A model generated the notes under the pieces. It did not search any database. It worked only from the letters and a program-made list of their open reading frames with translations, and was not told where the DNA came from. From Flavobacterium sp. HTF (GTDB lineage: Bacteria > Bacteroidota > Bacteroidia > Flavobacteriales > Flavobacteriaceae), in NCBI RefSeq assembly GCF_003105115.1, contig NZ_QETH01000004.1:1-64000 (forward strand): 64,000 nucleotides of DNA, read 5' to 3'. Positions 55,471 through 63,320 of this stretch are shown piece after piece (positions within the stretch are counted from its first letter, which is position 1; each line of letters starts with the position of its first letter). A program made the translations under genes and the position numbers.

Positions 55471-56643
55471 TTAAGCAAGTGCCTGCTTCAAATCTGCAAT
55501 AACATCTTCTACTGTTTCTAAACCAACCGAAACACGAACCAAACCTTGTGTGATTCCTACTGCCAATTGATCTTCTTCAGACAATTTGCTGTGTGTTGTT
55601 GATGCCGGATGCGTAACAATTGTTCTGGTATCTCCAATATTGGCTGATAATGAACAAAGTTGTATGGCATTCAGGAATTTTCTTCCTGATTCAATTCCGC
55701 CTTTGATTTCAAATGCGATGATATTTCCACCAGCTTTCATTTGTCTTTTCGCAATTTCATATTGAGGGTGCGATTTCAGAAATGGATATTTAACACTATT
55801 TACGTTTGGATGGCTTTCTAAAAATTCAGCTACTTTTAAGGCATTTTCACAATGTCTGTCAACCCGAACTGCCAATGTTTCTAAACTTTTTGACAAAACC
55901 CAGGCATTAAATGGCGATAAAGCCGGCCCTGTATTTCTTGAAAACAAATAAATTTGTCTGATCAAATCTGCATTTCCAACAGTAACACCTCCTAAAACAC
56001 GTCCTTGTCCGTCGATTAATTTGGTTGCAGAATGGATAACCAGATGCGCTCCAAATTTAATTGGCTGTTGTAAATATGGCGTTGCAAAGCAATTGTCAAT
56101 CACTAAAATCAGATTGTGTTTTTTAGCAATATCTCCCAATAATTGCAAATCAATTACATCAACTCCAGGATTTGTCGGAGATTCGGCATATAATATTTTG
56201 GTATTTGGTTTAATAAAACTCTCGATTGTCTCCGGTTTATTAATTTCAAAATAAGAAGTTTCAATATTCCATTTTGGAAAATAAGTCATAAACAAAGCAT
56301 GGGTAGAACCAAAAACACTGCTTGCCGAAACAATATGATCACCTGAATTTAATAACGCAGCAAAAGTCGAATATACGGCCGCCATTCCTGTTGCAAAAGC
56401 ATAACCGGATTCAGCACCTTCCATTTTGCAGATTTTATCGACAAACTCCGAGGTGTTCGGATTGCTGAAACGGCTGTAGATATTTCTTTCTTTTTCTTCT
56501 GTAAACGAAGCTCTCATATCTTCGGCATCTTCAAATACAAAGCTTGACGATAAGTATAATGGCACCGAATGTTCTAAATATTGCGATCTTTCTAATTGTG
56601 TTCTAATGGCTTGTGTTTCAAAACCAAATTCTTCTGTATTCAT
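55471..56643 (-). CDS. metZ: Trans-sulfuration PLP enzyme, O-succinyl/acetylhomoserine sulfhydrylase type
   Basis: 390 residues, Cys/Met-metabolism PLP family. The cofactor Lys is in HSATKLIDG (Lys208); YSRFSNPNT, AFATGMAAVYSTF, ESPTNPGVDVIDL and VIDNCFATPYLQQP are intact. It adds sulfide to an acylated homoserine to give homocysteine. Since the local acylase is MetX, O-acetylhomoserine is the likely substrate. It ends a run metX-thrA-osmC-metZ. A cystathionine gamma-synthase activity cannot be excluded by sequence. A separate MetY-type enzyme is coded at the right edge. Confidence 0.85.
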   Translation of the reverse strand: MNTEEFGFETQAIRTQLERSQYLEHSVPLYLSSSFVFEDAEDMRASFTEEKERNIYSRFSNPNTSEFVDKICKMEGAESGYAFATGMAAVYSTFAALLNSGDHIVSASSVFGSTHALFMTYFPKWNIETSYFEINKPETIESFIKPNTKILYAESPTNPGVDVIDLQLLGDIAKKHNLILVIDNCFATPYLQQPIKFGAHLVIHSATKLIDGQGRVLGGVTVGNADLIRQIYLFSRNTGPALSPFNAWVLSKSLETLAVRVDRHCENALKVAEFLESHPNVNSVKYPFLKSHPQYEIAKRQMKAGGNIIAFEIKGGIESGRKFLNAIQLCSLSANIGDTRTIVTHPASTTHSKLSEEDQLAVGITQGLVRVSVGLETVEDVIADLKQALA

Positions 56644-56771
56644 TGTGTTGTTTTTTTGTTTTGTTTCAAGTTTCAGGTTTCAAGTTTTTGCTGTGAGTTA
56701 AAAACCTGAACTTAAATTCAAATTGTTTAGAATTAATTACCCAATTGCCTGATTAACTCATTTTCTAATTC

Positions 56772-57197
56772 TTATAAAGTTTCGTTGTTCAAAACAACTT
56801 TATATTTAATTGTTGCTGTTGGCTCAACTGTTTTTGCTACTGAACAATATTTCTCGAAAGAAAGCTGTGCCGCACGTTGGGCTTTTTCCGGATTGATATC
56901 GCCTTCTAAGTAGAAAACCACATCAATTTCCTTAAAAGGTTTTGCTTCGTCTATCTGAACGCGTGTTCCTTCAACCTCAGCGTTAAAAGAAGTGATTTCC
57001 TGACGCTGTTTTTTTAGGATCGAAATCATATCAATAGCACTGCATCCCGCAACGCCCATTAATACCAATTCCATCGGACTTGCACCCAGGTCACTCCCTC
57101 CAAATTCAGCTCTGCTGTCAACGTCAACTACATGGCCGCGTTCATTTTTTACTTTGAAATGAAATGCGTCATTTACTCTGTTTAGGGTTACTTTCAT
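56772..57197 (-). CDS. OsmC family protein
   Basis: 141 residues of the OsmC/Ohr fold. GGSDLGASPMELVLMGVAGCSAIDM carries the first conserved Cys; the second is in FEKYCSVAKTV. These two reactive Cys reduce organic hydroperoxides or bind sulfur species. The position between thrA and metZ, in a sulfide-using pathway, makes a role in handling reactive sulfur or peroxide plausible. It is 87 bases after thrA on the same strand. Confidence 0.87.
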   Translation of the reverse strand: MKVTLNRVNDAFHFKVKNERGHVVDVDSRAEFGGSDLGASPMELVLMGVAGCSAIDMISILKKQRQEITSFNAEVEGTRVQIDEAKPFKEIDVVFYLEGDINPEKAQRAAQLSFEKYCSVAKTVEPTATIKYKVVLNNETL

Positions 57198-57284
57198 TGT
57201 GTTGTTATTTTTTTTTGTTTTTTATTCTCAGTATTGTCACACCAGAATCAATCTAAAATCTACAGTCTAAAATCTAAAATCAAA

Positions 57285-59699
57285 TTACTCCTTATCCGAT
57301 AATCTCAAAATATCTCCAAAAACGCCTCTCGCTGTAACTGCAGAACCTGCACCGGCTCCCTGAATTACAATTGGTCTGTCTCCGTAAGATTCTGTATAAA
57401 TTTCGAAGAATGAATCTGAGCCTTTTAATCCGCCCAAAGCAGTATCAGCAGGAACAGAAACTAATTTTACTTCCAAAATTCCTTTGTCATTTTGCAGATC
57501 TCCGGATAATTCTCCGATATATCTTAAAACATGATTTGGTTTTTGATCTGCTTTTACTTTTTCGTAAACCGGATCGAATTCTTTTAGTCTGGTTAAGAAA
57601 TCAGAAACATTTCCTTCACGTAAATGTTCCGGAATCAGGTTCTGGATAGAGATTTCTTCAAACTCATTTTGTAAATCTAATTCTCTTGCCAGAATCAATA
57701 GTTTTCTTCCAACATCGTTACCGCATAAATCTTCACGCGGGTCTGGTTCTGTGTATCCATTATCAATTGCTTCCTGCAGGATTTCACTAAACGGAATATC
57801 TTTCGCAGAAAAATTGTTAAATAAATAGCTTAATGTTCCGGAGAAAACTCCTTTTATTTTGGTAATATTTTCACCCGAAAGGTGTAATAATTTGATGGTA
57901 TCAATTAATGGCAATCCTGCACCAACATTCGTTTCGTACAAATAATTCTTTTGATTTTCTGCCAATGCCTTTCTGATTTCCTTATAAAAACCATAACTCA
58001 GTGTATTGGCCACTTTATTTGAAGAAATCAGGTCAAAACTGCTTTCTATAAGTGAAATATAATTCTCTACAAATGATGCGCTTGCCGTATTATCAATGGC
58101 TATTAGGTTTTCTAAATGGTGCTCATTCGCGTAGGCGATAACATCATTAATAGTGTATTCAAGACCTTCTTTTTGAATATCGTTTTTCCAGTCTGAAGTT
58201 ACTCCATATTTATTTAAAAGCACCTTTTTAGAATTTGCGATAGCAAAAACATTCAGCTTAATTCCTTTTCGTTTTTCGATTGCTGCTGTTGATTCTAATA
58301 TTTGATTTATCAAAGTTCCGCCCACTAATCCGTGACCGAAAATAGCAATGTTGATTTTTTTAGAAACTCCGAAAATCTCTCCGTGAATTACACTTAAGGC
58401 TCTGTTTAGTTCCGATTTTTTTACCACCAAACTCACGTTTTTGCCCGTAACGGTATTATTGAATAAGATCGGAACTATTTTATTTTTGATTAAAGCGGTG
58501 TAAGGTTTATGAAAGGTACTCAGATCCTGACCGATAATCGAAATTACCGATACATTATCTGTAACCGTAATTTGGTTGACATCTTTAGAGTAAAAGTCAT
58601 TTTCGAACTCTTTTTCTAATTCAACCATTGCTGTTGTTGCTTTTTCTGTAGCCACAACCAATCCGATTCCTCTTTCTGAAGATCCCTGCGAAATAATACT
58701 CACACTGATATTATGATCGCCCATTACCTTAAAAATTCGGGCATCGACACCTGCTTTTCCAAGTAATCCGCGTCCTTCAAGATTTACCAGCGACACGTTT
58801 TCTAATACAGAAAGCGTTTTAATTCCTTCTTTTGCTGAATCTGAAGTAATTAATGTTCCTCTGTTTTCGTGGTTGAAAGTATTTAAAATTCGTAACGGGA
58901 TATTTTTTTCCAATAACGGAATTATCGTTTTAGCGTGCAGGATGGTTGCTCCAAAATTGGCCAGTTCATTGGCTTCGTTAAAAGATAAAAATTCTATCTT
59001 TTTTGCATCTGCCACCAAATCAGGATTTGCGGTATAAATTCCGTCAACATGTGTAAAGTTCTGAAGCTCTTCTGCATTTAAATAATTTGCGATTAAAGAG
59101 GCAGTATAATTGCTTCCGTTTCTTCCTAAAGTAGTTGTATCGTTATTGTTGTTTGAACCAATAAAACCGGTTACAATATTGACAGTTTTTCCGTTGTGTT
59201 CTTTAAAATAGTTCACAACATTTTTCTTTGAAAGCTGTTCAAGAGGCTGAGCGTCTCCAAATTTAGAATCTGTTTTTAAAAGATATCTTGTGTCAACAAA
59301 ATTGGCAGGAATTCCTTTTTCTAACAAAATCGCAGTCAATAATCTCGCAGAAAGCAATTCTCCTTTAGACAAAATCTGGTCTTTGATTTTATTGCTGTAA
59401 TCGCCAATCAAACTTACTCCTTCAAAAAGTTTATCCAATACATTAAATTCTTCTGATAAATCAACCTGTGGATAATCTGAAATCTGATATTTTTTAAAGT
59501 TTTCTAATAATTCTTTGTAACTGCCGTTTTTTGCAGCAATACTTAAAATAAATTCCAGCTCGTCTGTGGCATTTCCGCGTGCAGAAACAACAACGGCAAT
59601 TTGTTCGCCCTGATTTACTTTATCTGTAATAATGGAAACAACTTTGTTAAGTCCTTCTCCGTTTGATAATGATTTACCTCCAAATTTTAATACTTTCAT
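57285..59699 (-). CDS. thrA: Bifunctional aspartokinase / homoserine dehydrogenase
   Basis: 804 residues. The kinase domain starts MKVLKFGGKSLSNGEGL and holds TTLGRNGSNYTASLIAN; two ACT-type regulatory segments follow (about 300-450, for example ISVSIISQGSSERGIG). The homoserine dehydrogenase domain starts with IFGHGLVGGTLINQIL and has the complete catalytic loop YTEPDPREDLCGNDVGRK and ETNVGAGLPLIDTI. It makes aspartyl phosphate and reduces aspartate semialdehyde to homoserine. The ATG is one base after the metX stop, so it is coupled with metX under the SAM riboswitch. Confidence 0.96.
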   Translation of the reverse strand: MKVLKFGGKSLSNGEGLNKVVSIITDKVNQGEQIAVVVSARGNATDELEFILSIAAKNGSYKELLENFKKYQISDYPQVDLSEEFNVLDKLFEGVSLIGDYSNKIKDQILSKGELLSARLLTAILLEKGIPANFVDTRYLLKTDSKFGDAQPLEQLSKKNVVNYFKEHNGKTVNIVTGFIGSNNNNDTTTLGRNGSNYTASLIANYLNAEELQNFTHVDGIYTANPDLVADAKKIEFLSFNEANELANFGATILHAKTIIPLLEKNIPLRILNTFNHENRGTLITSDSAKEGIKTLSVLENVSLVNLEGRGLLGKAGVDARIFKVMGDHNISVSIISQGSSERGIGLVVATEKATTAMVELEKEFENDFYSKDVNQITVTDNVSVISIIGQDLSTFHKPYTALIKNKIVPILFNNTVTGKNVSLVVKKSELNRALSVIHGEIFGVSKKINIAIFGHGLVGGTLINQILESTAAIEKRKGIKLNVFAIANSKKVLLNKYGVTSDWKNDIQKEGLEYTINDVIAYANEHHLENLIAIDNTASASFVENYISLIESSFDLISSNKVANTLSYGFYKEIRKALAENQKNYLYETNVGAGLPLIDTIKLLHLSGENITKIKGVFSGTLSYLFNNFSAKDIPFSEILQEAIDNGYTEPDPREDLCGNDVGRKLLILARELDLQNEFEEISIQNLIPEHLREGNVSDFLTRLKEFDPVYEKVKADQKPNHVLRYIGELSGDLQNDKGILEVKLVSVPADTALGGLKGSDSFFEIYTESYGDRPIVIQGAGAGSAVTARGVFGDILRLSDKE

Positions 59700-59700
59700 T

Positions 59701-60690
59701 TTATCTTCTTATTGTTTCTGCCTTAAAAATATCGGCAAGTAAATGGTCTAATTGTTTGTACTCGATTAAAAAAGCGTCATGTCCGTGAACCGAATCTATT
59801 TCGCTGTAAAAAACATTGTCTTTGAACTTTTTTAATTCCTCATAAGTTTCGCGATTTTCTCTTGGTGTAAAAAACAAGTCCGAATTGATTCCGATAATAT
59901 GAATCGAGGCATTTGTTTTAGACATCAGTGTTTCAAAATCGTCGCTGTTTCTGGTAATATCTATGGTTTTAAGCAATTGGTTCATCAGTTTATAGGATGA
60001 CAACTGATATCTCTTTTGTAATTTCTCCCCGTGATGCGCCAGCCAGCTTTCGATATTAAAAACAGAAAGATTGGTATTAAGCGTTCTCTGAAATTTTTCT
60101 TTGAATGATTCCGGAGATCTGTAACACAACATGGCATGAATTCGGGCATCTTCAATTGGTTTTGAAGAATTGTTCAGGATCTGCTCCTGCAAAAAGCAAT
60201 TAGCAATCATCCAGTCGGTCGATTTCCAGTCTGTTGCAATCGGAATCAGATGTTCTGTAATGTTTGGCTGCAAAGCCAACATTTCCCAGGCAATTCCACC
60301 GCCAACAGAACCTCCGATTATAGCATGAACCTGATTAATCATAAGAGATTCAAGTCCTTTTAAAAAAATTCTGGCAATATCTCTTGTGGTAAAATCCTGA
60401 TAGTTCTCAATGATGTAAGCATCATTTCCGTTACCGGGAACATTAAATGCCAGAACGGTATAAAGACTGGTGTCAATCGTTTTTCCGTTTCCTATTAAAT
60501 CACTCCACCAGCCGTTTTCTCCTGTAACCTCAGCGTTTCCTGTCAGGGCATGATTAACCAGAACAATTGGAGCACTATGCAATGGCAAACCTGAAAGTGT
60601 AAAACTTAAAGGTAATGTATGATAAAGTGCACCATTCTCTGTGGTGAAATTTTGTATGTTTATAGGGTTTGGTATATTTTCCAATTTCAA
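59701..60690 (-). CDS. metX: Homoserine O-acetyltransferase
   Basis: 329 residues, alpha/beta hydrolase fold. The nucleophile is in IGGSVGGGIAWEML (Ser128); NHALTGNAEV forms the oxyanion region; the acid is in GINSDLFFTP and the His in SVHGHDAFLIEY. It acetylates homoserine with acetyl-CoA for sulfhydrylation. The frame begins with TTG; no ATG occurs nearby. About 95 bases upstream lies a SAM-I aptamer. It is followed at once by thrA. Confidence 0.93.
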   Translation of the reverse strand: MKLENIPNPINIQNFTTENGALYHTLPLSFTLSGLPLHSAPIVLVNHALTGNAEVTGENGWWSDLIGNGKTIDTSLYTVLAFNVPGNGNDAYIIENYQDFTTRDIARIFLKGLESLMINQVHAIIGGSVGGGIAWEMLALQPNITEHLIPIATDWKSTDWMIANCFLQEQILNNSSKPIEDARIHAMLCYRSPESFKEKFQRTLNTNLSVFNIESWLAHHGEKLQKRYQLSSYKLMNQLLKTIDITRNSDDFETLMSKTNASIHIIGINSDLFFTPRENRETYEELKKFKDNVFYSEIDSVHGHDAFLIEYKQLDHLLADIFKAETIRR

Positions 60691-60784
60691 ATCTGTTGTA
60701 TTATTGATTTGTATCTGGAAATATTAGAAAGAAAGTCTAGATGAAACCAGACAAATTCTTGTTGTTATCTTTCCACGTTTGGGT

Positions 60785-60870
60785 GTGGTAGAATGCAGCA
60801 CCTTCTTCGAATTAACGAAGGGTTGCTAAGGATTCATCGGGTCTAATCCCTCGTCCTTTCTTTATAACAT
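60785..60870 (-). promoter_or_regulatory. SAM-I (S-box) riboswitch upstream of metX-thrA
   Basis: Minus strand elements in order: AAAGGACGAGGGATTA, GACCCGATGAA, CCTTAGCAACCCTTCG, then CGAAGAAGGTGCTGC. These are the SAM-I core and match the metH riboswitch. A hairpin CCACACCCAAACGTGG follows on the gene side and may be part of the expression platform. SAM should lower metX-thrA expression. Confidence 0.92.
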
Positions 60871-60925
60871 TTCAATACGTTTCTGAACTTAACGGTGCAA
60901 ATTAACTACTATTTTCTTAAACAAG

Positions 60926-60933
60926 CAAATTTA
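60926..60933 (-). promoter_or_regulatory. Putative -7 box for the metX riboswitch transcript
   Basis: TAAATTTG on the minus strand fits TAnnTTTG, about 55 bases upstream of the aptamer, so metX may have its own promoter downstream of the attenuator region. Confidence 0.4.
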
Positions 60934-61059
60934 TCTGAATCAAAATCTTCAAATCAATGAATATAATTCAAACGAAAAACTATTGTACGCAAAAATTTAC
61001 CGAACGTAATGCCCAGTAAAATTAAGCGGGGTTTGCCCTATCCGGTGATACTTTTCGAT

Positions 61060-61257
61060 TTAAATGAAAAGTGTTTCATTCTCTTTAGAATACATCAAAA
61101 ACAATAATGAATTTGGTACTTTTTTCTCTGTGTTTTTATCTGTTTCCGCAATTCCGAAACTTGGGTGAATCAATTCGTTTGTCGGCGGTGGATTATTTTT
61201 ATTGCTTCTGTTTTTCAATTTAGAAAATGCTCTTGTTAAGTAATTTGTTGTTTTCAT
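61060..61257 (-). CDS. 65-aa hypothetical protein
   Basis: An ATG frame of 65 codons starting MKTTNYLTRAFSKLKNRSNK. It is basic at the N-terminus and contains PPPTNELIHPSFGIAE, then a hydrophobic patch NSLLFLMYS. I recognise no family. It lies between a cysteine-leader attenuator upstream and the metX riboswitch downstream, all on the minus strand, so it is the first frame that the attenuator could control. Coding is uncertain. Confidence 0.4.
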   Translation of the reverse strand: MKTTNYLTRAFSKLKNRSNKNNPPPTNELIHPSFGIAETDKNTEKKVPNSLLFLMYSKENETLFI

Positions 61258-61333
61258 GATATTAAGTTTTAGTTCAGTTGTGTTTTATAATCTTTATTAA
61301 TCTTTTATTTTTTTGTTAAGCAGCCAAATGGAA

Positions 61334-61371
61334 TAAAAAAACCCTTTTGGTTTTTGATGCCAAAAGGGTTT
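61334..61371 (-). terminator. Attenuator terminator after the Cys leader peptide
   Basis: Minus strand AAACCCTTTTGG, loop of nine, CCAAAAGGGTTT followed by T-run (seven T in all). A CCAAAAG segment two bases after the leader stop can pair with CTTTTGG of the 5' arm and so prevent the hairpin. Confidence 0.85.
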
Positions 61372-61402
61372 AAGTTGTTTAAACTCATATATTCTTTTGG
61401 AA

Positions 61403-61468
61403 TCAGCAGACGCATACGCAAATAGATGCGACAGTGAACATCTTGTTCATCTGTAGGGACTTATTCAT
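61403..61468 (-). CDS. 21-aa cysteine-rich leader peptide (putative attenuator)
   Basis: ATG to TGA on the minus strand; the peptide begins MNKSLQMNKM and ends ICVCVC-stop, with three Cys codons (all TGC) in the last five. A segment CCAAAAG (61400-61394) begins two bases after the stop, and the same sequence forms the 3' arm of the terminator at 61334-61371. A ribosome stalled on the Cys codons would leave CCAAAAG free to block the terminator; one that reaches the stop would cover it. This is the classic amino-acid attenuation layout, here for cysteine. Not experimentally known to me in this genus. Confidence 0.7.
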   Translation of the reverse strand: MNKSLQMNKMFTVASICVCVC

Positions 61469-61512
61469 CTGTGATTTATTTATTATTTTAAAAAATTTCT
61501 GCATTTTGTATA

Positions 61513-61548
61513 ATTTAAAAAGCCTCCTAAAATTAATCGGGAGGCTTT
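61513..61548 (-). terminator. Terminator downstream of the first small leader frame
   Basis: Minus strand AAAGCCTCC and GGAGGCTTT, 12-base loop, then TTTAAATT. Confidence 0.75.
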
Positions 61549-61576
61549 GCATATAATTATTGTTTTCTTACAATTT

Positions 61577-61645
61577 TTAAGCAATAGACTTCCCAACGGT
61601 TTTTACCGTAATGGCGCAAAACATTTTTGAGACTTTCCAGTTCAT
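61577..61645 (-). CDS. 22-aa leader-like frame upstream of a terminator
   Basis: ATG to TAA on the minus strand; the peptide begins MNWKVSKMFCAITVKTV. It contains two Thr, two Ile and three Val codons and one Cys, and a small hairpin ACGGT / ACCGT lies within it. A terminator follows 29 bases later. A -33/-7-like pair (TTTG, 20 bases, CATATTTG at 61666-61673) lies just upstream. It could be a second leader peptide, but no clear anti-terminator is visible. Confidence 0.35.
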   Translation of the reverse strand: MNWKVSKMFCAITVKTVGKSIA

Positions 61646-61665
61646 TGATTAGCTTTTGGGTTTAA

Positions 61666-61697
61666 CAAATATGCAATTTTATTTTTAATTACACAAA
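61666..61697 (-). promoter_or_regulatory. Possible promoter upstream of the two leader frames
   Basis: Minus strand TTTG, 20 bases, then CATATTTG; the first two bases of the -7 box deviate from TA. Confidence 0.35.
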
Positions 61698-61879
61698 TGA
61701 AAATCAATAAATTAATACGAAAATCCGACAAAAAATGACTTTTTAACGATATAAAACATCTTACAAAACTTTTGTTTGATAAAAACAAAGTAAAAACTTA
61801 CAAATATCATGATTTGATCCGTAAAATATCTCCACAAATCAGTTTATCAAAGAACATTACTAAAAACTTATTTAGTCTT

Positions 61880-62968
61880 TTAAAGCCAGACTGCTTCCTT
61901 ATTTTTGATTTTTTCGGCTACTTTTAGGATATCCGTTATAATTCCACGCGAAATTGCCTGTTTGCATGCCGAAGCACTTTTTATTACAATAGGCACATCG
62001 GCATAAGATTGTGTGTAGATCTCAAAAATAGTATCCGATCCTTTCAGTTGTCCTATAGCTGATGTGACAGGCTCTGAAATCAATTTTACTTCCAGTGTAT
62101 TTTTCTGAATATCAAATTCGCCAACATATCTCAGGACATGGTTATCTGACTGGGTAATTTTTGCAATTTTAAAAGATCTGTCAATTGCATCTTTGTTAAG
62201 AGTACCGTTTTTCTCGAGATGTTCTTCTTTTATAAGTGAATCAATTTTAATGTCTGAAAGCTCAAAATCCTTTCCTATTTCTCTCGTTAAGATCAGCAGC
62301 TTTTTTGCCGTATCATTTCCGGATAAATCCTCTTTAAAAGTATAACGCATAAAGCCTAAAAGACTTGCATCTTTAAGAACGGATGAAAAAGTAACCTCAT
62401 CTGATGAGAATCGATTGAAAACATAACTCAGGTTATCAGAAAAAACGCCACGGATTTTCGTGATTTTTTCGCCCGAATAATATAAGTCCCTTAACGGCTG
62501 TAAAACAGGAACTCCCATATCTACTGATGTTTCATACAAAAATTCTTTATCGTACTTTTTAAGGTTCTCTCTTATTTCCTTATAAAGTTCGATTGGCAGT
62601 GTATTGGCTTTTTTATTTACTGCTACAATATTAAATCCGTTCTGGATTAACGTATTATAGTGGTTGATCAGCTCGTCGCTCGCTGTCGCATCTACAGCAA
62701 TTAGATTCTCAAATTCGTTTTCTTTCGCAAATTCAACAATATCTTCTACTTTGAACGGAACGGCCAATTGTACAAAATTGGTCTCCCAGGCATATCCAAC
62801 GCCTTCTTTCTCAAAAAAAGCTACCGTAGAGTTGGTGATGATCGGAAAATGAAAATCAATGTTTTTGTTTTGAAGAAAAAACTCCTGACTTTCTATGATC
62901 TGATTGATTAATGTGCTTCCGATATTACCGATTCCGAAAAGGATAATATTTATTTTAAGCTTTGACAT
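61880..62968 (-). CDS. Homoserine dehydrogenase-like paralog with altered active-site loops
   Basis: 362 residues, clearly homologous to the dehydrogenase half of ThrA in this window. The NAD(P) motif FGIGNIGSTLINQI is intact, as are Asp219 and Lys223 (LSGNDTAKK) and the Lys in AVNKKANTL. However, the substrate loop TEPDP of ThrA is MRYTF (207-211), NVGAGLP is SVDMGVP and FSGTLSY is FSDNLSY. It may therefore act on another substrate, be regulatory, or be weakly active. It lies between metY at the right edge and the leader region. Confidence 0.8.
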   Translation of the reverse strand: MSKLKINIILFGIGNIGSTLINQIIESQEFFLQNKNIDFHFPIITNSTVAFFEKEGVGYAWETNFVQLAVPFKVEDIVEFAKENEFENLIAVDATASDELINHYNTLIQNGFNIVAVNKKANTLPIELYKEIRENLKKYDKEFLYETSVDMGVPVLQPLRDLYYSGEKITKIRGVFSDNLSYVFNRFSSDEVTFSSVLKDASLLGFMRYTFKEDLSGNDTAKKLLILTREIGKDFELSDIKIDSLIKEEHLEKNGTLNKDAIDRSFKIAKITQSDNHVLRYVGEFDIQKNTLEVKLISEPVTSAIGQLKGSDTIFEIYTQSYADVPIVIKSASACKQAISRGIITDILKVAEKIKNKEAVWL

Positions 62969-63053
62969 AATTTTAATCTATTAAGGTTAATTAAACCATA
63001 TTAAATGACATGAGTTCTAAATATCACTAACGTATATGATTTTAACGCACAGT

Positions 63054-63220
63054 TGAGACGCATTTCATGCGTTTCTTCTAACCAGACGCACTACTTGCGG
63101 CTCTTCTAAATCAGACTACTGCTTGCGGCTCTTCTAATAAGGCCGTACTGCTTGCGTCTTTTCTAACCAGACGCACTGCTTGCGGCTCTTCTAATCAGGC
63201 CGCACAGCAGTGCGGCTCTA
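63054..63220. repeat. 28-29-bp tandem repeat, about six units
   Basis: Units of the form GACGCACTGCTTGCGGCTCTTCTAA recur with TTCTAA at 63076, 63104, 63132, 63161 and 63189. Variation is mostly at the GACGCACT / GGCCGTACT part. Many units carry small GC-rich dyads (CGCA / TGCG). No frame through it looks coding. It lies between metY and the dehydrogenase paralog in an otherwise gene-free stretch of about 350 bases. Confidence 0.85.
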
Positions 63221-63320
63221 CAATATGGTTAAAATTTATCTATATTCTTTTTTATAAAAAATCACCTCTAGCAAAACTCACATTGCTAAAGGCAATTTTT
63301 CAAACAAAAAACAAAAAAAC

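Noticed and set aside
63054..63220. Regular 28-29-bp repeats, considered as a CRISPR array
   Set aside because: The units are head to tail with no unique spacers, and there are no cas genes in the window.
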